Assembly: GCF_001949145.1 (NCBI RefSeq)
Contig: NW_019091432.1
Span: forward strand, 427,096-487,095
Direction: 5' to 3'
DNA: 60,000 nucleotides
DNA from: Acanthaster planci
Lineage: Eukaryota > Echinodermata > Asteroidea > Valvatida > Acanthasteridae
The position numbers were made by a program, and so were the translations under genes. How positions within the stretch are numbered: the stretch's first letter is position 1; every line of letters begins with the position of its first letter. The notes beneath the pieces were generated by a model. That model was not told the DNA's origin. It saw nothing but the letters and a program-made list of their open reading frames with translations, and did not search any database. Positions 12,284-24,200 of the stretch are shown one piece after another.

Positions 12284-15200
12284 GTATAAAATAATGCAAC
12301 ATTTTAGTCATCTCTGACCTATTTAGCCTCTGCCCATGAAATACCGTATTTGTAGTCATTCGCGTTAACTTGCAAACATCACCCAAGTACTCCAGTGTGG
12401 ATATCAGCAAAGCAGGTCAAGTCCAGTCTGCTTGAATTATCATTTGAAATGATCTGTGTTTTCTCAGTTTTTAGCTTGCTTTTGTCAAAAATCCACAGCT
12501 CAGTGTTGTCTCAACCATCTGTCCCGAGGACTGACCAAAAAAATAATCATTTTGGACAGGCAATTCATGCTTGTTCAAAGTTGACACCCCCTTTTGTTAA
12601 CATGAATATTTAATAAATCACTGGTGAGCATAGTTGTTCACATTTTCTTCCCAAATACTTGGTGCAGTGGAAATCGGGTCTCAGGTGGCACCAAGGGGTG
12701 TCCGTTTTAAAACATGTTCCTGGGAGGGCACAGGTACATGTAGTTTTTAACCTTGACTGTGAAGGGAGAGGCAGATATTTTAGTTAACCCTAACCATCCT
12801 CAATCCTTCAAAATCCTCCAGGCAGTTTTGGAGGATTAAGGCTACAGTACATGGCAAAATTGCATTACTGATTGCGAAGGATGCATTGCCTCAAGGTTGA
12901 GGGTTAGACCTTGTGTTGTTTATGTTCAGTCGTGCATAAATTCAGGCCCACATTACATGTGAAATCCTCCATACTGCTCCAGGATACCATTTACACTGTC
13001 TCAACATAAAGAGAGGAATTACCGGAGGATTTTGAAGAATTGAGGCAGAGGCCACTCTTCCACAGAACATGTTCAAGAAATATCAGAGGATTTTGGAGGA
13101 CTGAGGCTGTATCCAATTTTTTCATGGCGGGAGTTGGAGGATTTTGAAGGATTGAGGATTTATCCTAGCCAAAAGGGCCTAGGCGGTCAGAGTTGATCCT
13201 AGATGAAACTATGGTCTCAGCGCTGTAAGGGACCAGTCAGCCAAACCTACTCTACAATCCTGCATCCATCATGTCCATTGTCAAATCCATCAGTTTTAAG
13301 CACTAGACCCATTGGGTCTCAAGTTCTCTTGGATGGAGAAACAGTCAAGTGTTCATGACTTTTGCATGACCAGTAAGCGATTTCACACCTACATGTATGA
13401 ACACATTGGTGCTCTGCAAGAAGGTGCTCGACTCACCATTAGCAGAGGCAGATTTTAGCATTTAGGAAGTTGGGGTGCCTAGCATTTAGAAAAGGGGGCA
13501 GCCTTAAAATAGCATGCCCCCCCCTCCTGGATGCGCTACTAATGAAGCAAGATCCTAACCATCCACTCCTTATTTGTCTATTCTTGTTTCTTTTGAATGG
13601 ACAAGCTGTACAGCACTCAGACGGGAGAGCTGGTGAAGACCTTGCACAAAGGAGGTCGCATGGAGCTACCAGTCATGGGGCTCAGTTTCCATCCTGAGCA
13701 TAAAAACGAGCTGGTGTCGGTAGGTGCCGACGGTAACATTAATGTTTGGGATACAGAAGAAGCAAAGAAGAAAATGTTTAATAAAGGTAAGCTGAACAGG
13801 AAATGGATACTGTTTCTTTTTTCACTCGCATTAGACCTTGAGTAATATTTTCACTTATAAATCTATGTACGTCTGTACCCCCCCACTTGATTTCGATTCA
13901 TTTGATGTCAGTTTGAGGAGATAAACCAGTTATTCTCAGTGCCAACGCCTTTAGAGACTCCACCAAAGTATTTTTCCGAGAACATTGTTTTATAGTCAAT
14001 GCATAAAATTATTTGGATAATCATTCAAATGCATAATTAATAATTATTGAATGAGAGATATTGAATGTATTAGATTTTAAAGCATTAACCTGTACAGAGA
14101 ACTCAGGAGGCCAATGACTCGTCTCGGATATTACATGTACATGGCCAAAACTGAAATCACTGTATCTGGTGTAGTAGTCATGTCAAACCCTAAGGATACT
14201 CTCAAAAAGCTTTCCTTTGGAAAAAGTGTTAGACTTTTTGTTAATTGGTGTGGTCAACATGACAGTTTGTTGGTATGACCACTCCAGTATCAGTCGTCAA
14301 GTTCCAAGTGGTTCACAGATGGGAAATGGATATTCAGGAAGGACAGATCTTTTTTTAACAAATGTTGCATTGTTTGTCTTTCTTGAAGAAAAGAACAACG
14401 AGATCAACGCGATTGATTTCAGTCTGGATGGGGATGTGTATGCCACCGCAGGCAAGGATCTCTGCGTCAGGCTGTATGATGCCCAAACAAATGAGGTATA
14501 AAATCGAGCTGCTTCTGAATCTCAGAACGACACATGAACCCTCCTACGGTTTCACAGCACAAATGTGCGCAAATGCCCACAGTCACTTGTGAGCATGTAT
14601 TTTCTATATGGAGCCCAAACATGCACAGGTTCAGTGTGTACACAGTAGGTTGTCAGCACAAAATGACCCAGGGTCTTTTGTGCAGTCCTCTTCTCTGCAT
14701 TGGTTTACTGCACAATTATGCACAGGAAACAGTGAAGCACAGTTCTTGGGCAGCACAAAAGTGCAATCTGATATTCCTGTGAGGGACAGTTGGTGCAGTG
14801 CACAACACAATACAGCTGTGCTTCTTTGAGGTGTTTACCAAATGACCCAAAGAGTGACTTCAGCATAGGAGGGTTAAAATGCTGTAACACGCAGTGTGAC
14901 CTGTGGACAACCTCTTATTGTGAGCATTCATTCCGAGGATCGATGGTATAACTCGGGGACTATGGATTGAGGGCGGTGACTCTCTGGTAGTCAACTTTCT
15001 GAGGGGACACCTGGGTTTGGTCTTGATCAAAGATCGTATAGCGCCAAAGGGGCAAGATGGATAACTCGGCCCAAAAGGTGTAATCATCATGGGCGCCATT
15101 TGAGCCAGTGATACGCCTGCGCGGTTCACGGTAATGCACAGGCGCAGGTGCACCAGGTGTATGTGCTTGCCGCGGCACTTCCACCTTTGCATTAATGTGT

Positions 15201-18200
15201 ATTGCGCAGGCGTATCGCTTGCTGAAATGGCACCCATGCGATTACAACGTTTTACGTGTATTCATGTTGAAGTTCTTCATCTTGTGCTACAATGCAATGC
15301 TATACGACCTTTGGTCTTGCTAGTGACCTGCACAGAGCCCTTCAATTTTTGAGTGGGTGAGGGGAGAAGGACACAGATGTTGTGGGGTAAGGTGGAACCA
15401 TACACACTTTCTCCTGGTCGTACCTTAGTAAAGGATTGAGTTGACCCAACATGAATAACCCCAATGAGTTTTGCTTCTTCCAACCCCTGGAGGGTTATGA
15501 AGATGCAGGCATGGTGCTGGCCTCGTGGAGTTTAATCGAGAGGGTGAGCATAGTTTATGAAGTTCCCATGTTTTTTGACCTGGTCCAATGTGAAGATATC
15601 AACAGTGGTGGTTTTTTGTGTGGTTGGAAGAAGGTTCCACTCTTGCACTGCATGCGGATCGCGGGAATGTTGGCTTGGGTCCCAAGGTGACTCATAGAGT
15701 TTGGTTTGTGCAGTATACGTTTGTATGAAACATGTTCGGTGTTCCTGTCTCTAGTTGCTGCTGATGTACGAGGGCTCCAACCAGCTGCGTCTAGAGAGCG
15801 AAGATGAGAACGACTTGGGCCACGGCAGGAGGATTTTTGCTCTCAAGTTCCACCCGGATGACAACAACATCTTTGTCACCGGAGGATGGGATAACTGTCT
15901 CAAGGTAAGGAAGTGTCGACAAGGTTTTTGTGCAGCAGTCATCTGCTCGGCAGATGTTTTCTGTTTTTTCATCAGATGTTGACTGTGTGATTCTCCATCA
16001 AGTTAGATAGCTTCATTGAAGGGAAAGGATTCAATCATTTGATACTCAGGAGGTGACCAATTACCTGGAGCAGATTGTTTTGGAGAGGAAAGTTTATCTG
16101 TATAAGTTCTTTAATAATTTTTTTGAAGAGTTGGCGGTTGAATTAAAGAAAAAAATATCGACTGGCAGAACTGTCGAAGACTGCTGCAATTGGTTGCCAA
16201 CATTTGTCATTTTGTGATCTCTGTCTTTGATAGATTTGGGACAAGCGAACGAGTCATGGTGTTCAGGGAACTATCGGCGGTCCTCATGTATGCGGAAATG
16301 GCATTGACATCAAGGTATGCTGTCTTAGATTGGCCAGAGTTGCAAATCGATACTACCTGGTGTGTTGCTGTTGATAACATCCTAATACATTCGTTGTACC
16401 ATCATGTGGCTGGAATACCGTTCATTCGTTGACTGTATTGATATTGGCCACATTTAAACTGCTGCGTCTCTTCACCATTGGATTAGTTTGTCAAAGACCT
16501 ACCTATGGGCAAGTTGGATGGACAACTATCGTTAACCACAGTTCAACCAATGTCTCTCGAATGATAGATGGTTGGACCATCACATCGACCATTTGGAACC
16601 AAGCTATGGGCACGGCTGCACCACTGGTAATCAATAGCTGATTTCATTTATCAGTACGGAGGGAACCATTTACATTAAAAACGTTGAACTAGATGTCATT
16701 GACCATGAACGTTGCGAGAGTAGCAGTTATGGCAACGATAAGTGACATTGAGATTTTACCCGGCGGTTTGACTTGGGTCATTTGAGTGTGACTATATTGC
16801 ATGTGAGCACTGTTTTAAAGTTCTGGATAAGTGGTCAAACTATAGTTGGTGCCTAAACTTGCCCTGTAAGTCTTGACAAAAACCAACCAGGCTAAGAGCA
16901 GGTGTAGCATGAGTGGCCTCTGAAGGTTACATCTCAAGGGTTGGATGTAAATCAGCATGCATCAGTGTGAAACCAGAAGGACACGTATGATTGACCAAAG
17001 GACTACGTCAATTTGCAAAGCTAGTAGGGCTGTAGCCAAGCCAAAGCCCACCACGAGCCATCCAGTTGTAAGCCAAGTCACAAACCATCCCAATGAATTG
17101 TGACAGAAATATTCTTAGTCATTGTCCATCCTGTCACTTGTGACAGGTTTTTTGATGGGCTCGACTAAAGCCCTGAATCCAACAATGGCCAAAACAACCG
17201 ATCACACCACGCTTGCCAGCCTATTCGCCCACCTTCCTCATGGGTTCCAAAGCCTATTCGAGGTGTATATAGCAACTCCAGGGATCCCACAAGAGGCGCA
17301 GGCCTTCTAGATTTGAACTGTCCCTTCAGACATGCGCAAGCAGGTGTATCAATCTGGTGATAAGCTGTAACCTGCACAGTTTGGGGAAATCTGTCAGGAG
17401 GTTTTTAAGAGGACTTTGCGGGATTGAGGAAGGTTGAGCCTGGCCACTGTTACTTACGTGTACCCTACATCGGTTCTTGAGAACCCTTCAGAGCTTCAGT
17501 AATAAAATGTACCATTTCTTGATTTCTTGCACATTCAGAAGGATTTTGAGAGGTTCCTTGTAAAACATGTTAAAGTTTTGTCATTTATTCACGGGTCATT
17601 CCATGAGGTGGGGGCACAATTTGTGAGGGTGTCCTTGTTACATGGGTAACTTTTACCTCCTGTCATGACCTGTAGAGTAGGTCATTTACTCTCTATAAAT
17701 AACATGCACTCTGGATTCAGCCTTGCAAGATGTATAACTATGCCAATTTGGAATCCACACAGAGGGAAATAGCTGTTCATTTTTATGGAACTCATGTAAC
17801 AAGGACACCGTCACATATTGTGCCCCAACCTCATGGAATGACCCGCATACATGTACTGTATGACAGCTTGAAGATTCGTCACACGGTAAAGCTTACGTTA
17901 TGTGGGATATCATCAATTGTCTACTCCTGATGACATCTTCAACTTGCTGGTCTCTTTTCCAGGCTGGGAAGATTCTCACTGCATCCTGGGTAGCGAGCAG
18001 TGCACTTCAGCAGTGGGACCTAGCCGCGGGTAGGCTTGAGCAGTCCATCCCACTCTCAGGAACCGACAAGAGGGGAGAATTCCTTTACTGTGCACAGTTT
18101 TGTGACAATAACGTCGTCTTGGCAGGGGGGAGTGGAACGTGCAATGCCCAGGCCATCGACAGAGCAACCAACCGAGTAAGTTGTTCTTAAGTTCTTTCAT

Positions 18201-21200
18201 GTGTTGTTTTGGAAAAAGAATTGTACATATATTTGGCGCTTGTGATCAAAACTTGTTTCCAATAGCATGAATTCTAGACTTAGATGTGAGCATGTAGCTC
18301 ACAGTTGTGAAATATGAAAGTGTCTATAATTTATCATGAAATTTCAGTGTTCCATCATTAGTCTCCTGGTTCCCTGCTATATCTATGCTGCTGTTAATTG
18401 TGGGTGTTGGTTACCAGCAGCAGAGCCCAAGCCTTAGAAAATAAATATCTGTATTTGTACACTCCCACTCTCACAGAAGTCTGTACAGCAAACTTTATGT
18501 GTAGAGTCGACCGAATTTCTCTTCGCATTACTTTCACCTGTGGCACACGGTACGCATTGATGCTAGTGTATGAGGCAAACAACGATAGTCATAACATACT
18601 GTACATGTACGTGCTTGTGCAAAGTCCCTCTGGGTAATAGTTTTGTGACGACAAGCTCAGTTACTCCCGCTTTCAGAAACAGCAACAAACATTTGGAACA
18701 TCAACTACGCCGCGCAAAGAATGTTTAAAGGGGGGGGAGACCGTAAACTGAACTGGAGAAGTCAGACAGCAAATGGAACAAATGGATTTCTCTTTCGGGT
18801 AAGACCCTCGCCTAGGGCAGGTATGTACACTGCACCACAGGGCATAAGATTTTTCTATTCATATGTACGATAACCTTGGTGCCCTGCTCGCTGGTGTTAG
18901 TGCCCTGTATAATTTTGCTCCCTTCAAGATCAAAGTGGCCTTGCCATCAAATGACCTCATTCAAGCGCCTGTTGCATGCTCACATTTTTGGCCTTCTAGT
19001 ATTCCAGTAGTGGGTGTGCAAAATTTCCTCAAAAGCAGACTTGACATAGATGTGGTATACAGAAGTCAGAGTAGGAAACCTTGAAAGAAAAGTGATTTGG
19101 GTCTCATTGTTAGCCATATTCAGCTGCTTTAAAGTTTTCTTACAAGACCTAAGAATATGTTTTTGAAATGTCATTGCTAATTGAGTACATGTATTTATGT
19201 ATTTCCCTCTTTATTTTATTGATTTTTCACATCCCAAACGGCAGTTTTATAAGTTCCATTCTAAAAAAAAAACACCTTATTTATTTGTGATTTGCAAATT
19301 GTTCTGAAAATCTGCGGCCAGTCATTTACTGAATGAAAACGACCACTAGTGTCCTCTAAATTAGTGACTGGTGTAGGTGGAAGCACATGTTTTGGGTTCA
19401 GATCTGCAAAACAAAGTAGGCATGGTTCTCTGTTCTTGATTGATTTTATCAGGTTTGAGTTGCATTTTCTTACTGTTTTTCCTCCAAATGCTCGTGGAAT
19501 TGGAGATAATATTTATTCTTATTTTTGTAGATGAGATGTCAGTAGTTTCTTCTGTGGAAACAGCAGTTTAATAAGTTCCCTTAAAAAAAAACACCTTATT
19601 TATTTGCGCTTAACAAATTATTCTGAAAATCTGCAGCCAGTCGTTCACTGAATGAAAACGACCACTAGTGTCCTCAAAATCAGTGACTGGTGTGTAATCG
19701 GCTTTGAGCAGAAGCACCCCCTCGTTGGTTTAAAAGAGCCATGCTGGTCGGAAGTGTTCATTTTGTTGGTGGTAGCAACACACACGCAGCACATGCATCT
19801 CATAGTCGTTTTGAACCAGCAAAGTGAAGTTCCTACCAAAAGAGCCTCTGTCGCTAAAAACGTGTTCTCTCTCAGTCCAGCTCAAGGCTCATACTGAAGA
19901 AGGTTTGACATGCAAGTACAGTGTACCGTACACCCCTCTTCATTTATTCAGGATCACAGTTAGACTGAATGGCGCCCTCTGTTCCAACACAGAAGTGCAG
20001 GCCAGTGGTGCGTTCCAAAAAACCCAACAAAGTACAGAGCACATTGCATTCCATTCCACCACATCTGTCCATCTGTTTATCTAGGAAGTAATTGTTTCAT
20101 GCGTTGCCGGGACTCACCTGGTAATTTGCATTATTGTGCCAGACAGCAGAGAGAGAGGAAAAAAATGCACCGTCAGCAACATGCAGTTAGAATAGGCACT
20201 GAAAATACCACATGAACCTTAGCTGTTTTGTATATTTGTTGTAGATATTGTGTAACAGCTGCATGTGCAGATTTTTTGATCTTTTACTCATATCTCTTCA
20301 ATTTATCATGGAAATTACACATCAAGATGTTGGCAGTTGTTCACTCTGTTAACATTAACATATTTCTTATTTTTTTTTTAAACTAAAGAACAGTAGCTGC
20401 TCTGGTAAAACTATTTTTGATTTTAATTTAAAATATAGAGACAATTATACTAAGCATTTCTATCATCAAATTTGTTGAGGACTTTGTTTGAAATTCCATT
20501 ATTGAAAGCTAAAAGGGAAATATCATTTTATGCATTTATGATGCTGGTAATTGAGATTTCATGTAACCTCATCTATTTGTGAACTTGATGGAGCTGAATG
20601 GATTCATTGACAGCTTGTGTGTCATAAATTCATACCTTCCCTTGGGAAACCTTACCACTGGCTGTCTCCGTAGATTGAATTTCTTGGAAAAAAACTATGA
20701 AAATAGTAAAGGCTCACTCCAGCCGATTAAAGCAGCAACTCCTGTGGTAAAAAAGGGAACAAAAACTGCAGTACCGTACATTCCGCCCCCCCGCCCCGAT
20801 TCTATGGTCTGCGTGGAATTGGCTATAATCGGATCTCTTCCTGAATCCTCCAAAATCTTCCTCTGCACAGGAACTCAACACGCTTTGCACTCGGAAATTT
20901 TGCATCTGCACACCAGGCCTGTGCTGGATACCCAGATACCTGCCTGTCGACACCGAAAGTTGGTTCCGTTTTTTCAGGCCGGGAACCTGTTAAAAAGAAA
21001 AAAATCCATCTTCATGTATTTGATTTATGTGTATTTTAATAGTGAAAGGCAGAATTGCTGAAAAGTCATCATGCCTCTGAAAAAACCCGGTTCCATGGTC
21101 ATACATTGTAACTCCGGTTCAGAGATCAGCGGAACTATTTTCATTACAAATCAAAGGTTCCACTTTGTTTAATAAAAAGGTGAGGGAGATTCCTTTCTAA

Positions 21201-24200
21201 TGTGTAGAACAGTGCGCTGTTTTGTATGAAAAAGAGCCCTGTTTCGGGCACATGGTCCGTCAGGATTGCATACGATGCCATTTGTTAAATGTTCTTTATA
21301 CATGTACATGTATATTAAGGGTGCCTGGGTACCAGGTATTGATATAAAACGGGTACCCAGTTCTAAAAATATCCATAAATGCACACACACACCCTTACAT
21401 ATGCATACTTGTAGGGTATTTCCTTTTTTCTCATGTACAACACTCCCACACAACCCGAAAAAATTTCAAATCACTGCCATTTCAACCAAATTCAGTTTCC
21501 TGGGTTGAAATTTGACCATATGTCCCTTATATAAACACTTCAATTTGCGACGATGAATGGCGCTTGAATTTGAAATATCTACTTCGTGAAATTCTTGTGG
21601 GGTACCACTTTAGTACCCCACAAGGACCAAAACTAGCCTTGTGGGGTACCTTCCATTGTTCCGGTACCCACAAGGCACCCATGTACAAGCGCACCCCTAG
21701 TGTACACGTACCGGTGCATGGGGCTGGCATTAAGCCCTGCAAACTGTAACAGGGTCTCTTCTTTCCGTGCCAAATTCACCAAGAGCTCCAGGTGGGTTGT
21801 TAAGATATGCGACGTTTGAGGTTCATATGAACTGACGATCTCTTCACCCTGTTCCAAACTACATGTCCCGGTGCATAGAGGACAAAAAATGGTCTCAAAA
21901 TGGGGCACACACTTACCAAGGCTTAATGTTGTGGATACTACAGCAAAAACCACATTTCTGCTCAGCCCCCACCCCCTCCCCAGAATAGTTCTGCTTCCCC
22001 TCGCTTAGCAATTTGAAAACGGGGTACAAATAGATAGGTAGGCTTTTTCCCCTGTATTTTTGATACTGATTTAAAAACTGCTGCTTACTGCAGAATTCCA
22101 CGCTTACGATCTCCATTTTGCACTAACCACGCCAGCGGAAAAATATTTGGCCCTAACCTTTCAAGCACAGAATCCTTAGTTTCAGGATGCACACATGTGC
22201 ACAAGCCAAAATTCCTCATTAACCAGTGAAATACGTTCGCCCTAAGCACAGAATTTTCTGCTATGGTAAGCGCCAATTTTTCACTTGCGGTAAGCAGCGC
22301 CGTGAAATTGGGCCCAGCTGACATCCATTTCAAATGAAGTGAACAACACTTATGAACGGTTTCAGTCGGTGCATAAATAATTCTGTTCATCTTCTTTGTA
22401 CCACATTCTCACTGCAGTGGAAATTAGACACTTTTATTTATTTTCAATTTAAGATCTAAAAAAAAGGGTCATGCCATCAAAGTAGGATATGTTGCAAAGC
22501 GGAAAACATTATTTTATTATTTTTTGGGAATTTTTGTAATGGCCTAAGCAAATATATTCCAAACTATGAGTATTAAATTACCATAAATAAGCACCAAATG
22601 AAACAATATTACCAACAAAGAGGTTTTTCTCTTCTTTGTTGTGTTTTTACAGCGATTTCACAGTCTTTCATTACCCGATATGCTGTGGTAAAATAACAAG
22701 CATACTGGTGGCATAAGCAAATGGTCTGTCAGAAAATGAAAACTTTCTGGACTTGTTTTCATTACAGTGACCAATCTTGGCACAGCCATCCCTAGTACAG
22801 AATGTGTCTTTGGAAAATGATCAGAGAAATGTCCCAAACTACCAGCAAATAATGGAAACGAAACCACAACACATGCATAATACCTGCTGCTTTTTGTTTC
22901 ATGTAAACATCCATGTATCTCCTCTTAAAATAAACCCATCCCAGCAACAAAAACATCCAATTCCATACAATTTGCATGTTGTGCAGACACCTCTTGAATA
23001 GCAGTAGTTCTCCTCAAGGGGGGGAGGGGAAAAGAAAAAGAAATCTTACATAAAACTTGCTGCTTTGCTCATTTTTCAAGTCTCCAATTTCTCTTGCTCT
23101 GAATGTGAACTTTGCCGAGTCCTGGCCGTATTCTTTTCAGCCGGACGTATTGCTTTACACAATCGACAAAGGCGCCGCATTGTGGCGGGCTCGTAACGCG
23201 GGACACCTTAGTCTGGATGCTATCAAATAATGCATTATTCCTGGCCACATAAGTACGATGTCTGTAAATATCGCGAAATATCAGTCGGCAGTAATGCTGC
23301 ACTGAGAAGCACGGTGGGAGTAGAGTGCCCTGCCGTGCTTTATTCAGGTAAACAGCTCACCGAGAGAGAAGGGTTCACTCAATGAGAGAAAAAAAAATAC
23401 ACCCACGTCGAGTTATTAGGGCTTACAGACTCTTAACCACAAAAACCTGAGTGGCGCAAACATCTTTAAGGTTACGGCAGTGCACCGTACCAAAGCTTGC
23501 ACAACCTTAATACGTACATGTCATCATTTTGCATTTGAGTAGGAGTCTTACTGACATGTTATTTGCTGTCTCTCATTGGTAGAGGCTTTCTAAATTCAGC
23601 GTTTTGTAGATTTCTGAACTGAGTACAAAGCAGAAAAGCAAAAAGTTTGTGTGGGTATGTTTTTCCACCCCTTCATTTCATCCCTACTAAACCCTAAGGG
23701 CTTCGTGAATTTGAGTGCACCACGGTGTTATGTTCAGATGCTACTCAGTCAGCGCCGCAAGTACCGTACATCAATTGAAGGTTCGGGCACCTCTGCGGCC
23801 CTCCAAGAAAACTGTGGATTGAAAGTCCTCTCGTCTTTCCCCTTCTGTCCCATAGATGTATATCACCCCACAGTGACGGCAAGGCATGAGTTGGTACATC
23901 ACGCCTACATTGTAGGTGGCAGAGACAGACTTACCCTTCTTTATTCTTGCAAATGTACATGTATTAGCAGATTTCGAAAGCCCACGAAAAAAGTACTTGA
24001 GGCCACTACGTATATCCAAGTCCTTACAAAAACATACCTGCCCCAGCGTCAGTGTTACACAATTTCCACATGATACCTGTAAAACACATGTCAGATTTCC
24101 ACAATTAGATTTCTCATTTGCAAATTTTATTTGCCGATAACGCCGTTAATGAGGCGCCGATTCTGCATTCAGCAGGGACGGTTTTATAAGGTGCAGGCCT

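Noticed and set aside
20579-21061. Plus-strand open frame of 160 codons in WD40 intron 6
   Set aside because: Composition is not protein-like and it runs through a C-rich low-complexity part; no splice sites or motif.
23651-24073. Plus-strand open frame of 140 codons in WD40 intron 6
   Set aside because: No recognisable domain and a similar-quality frame on the opposite strand; treated as chance.
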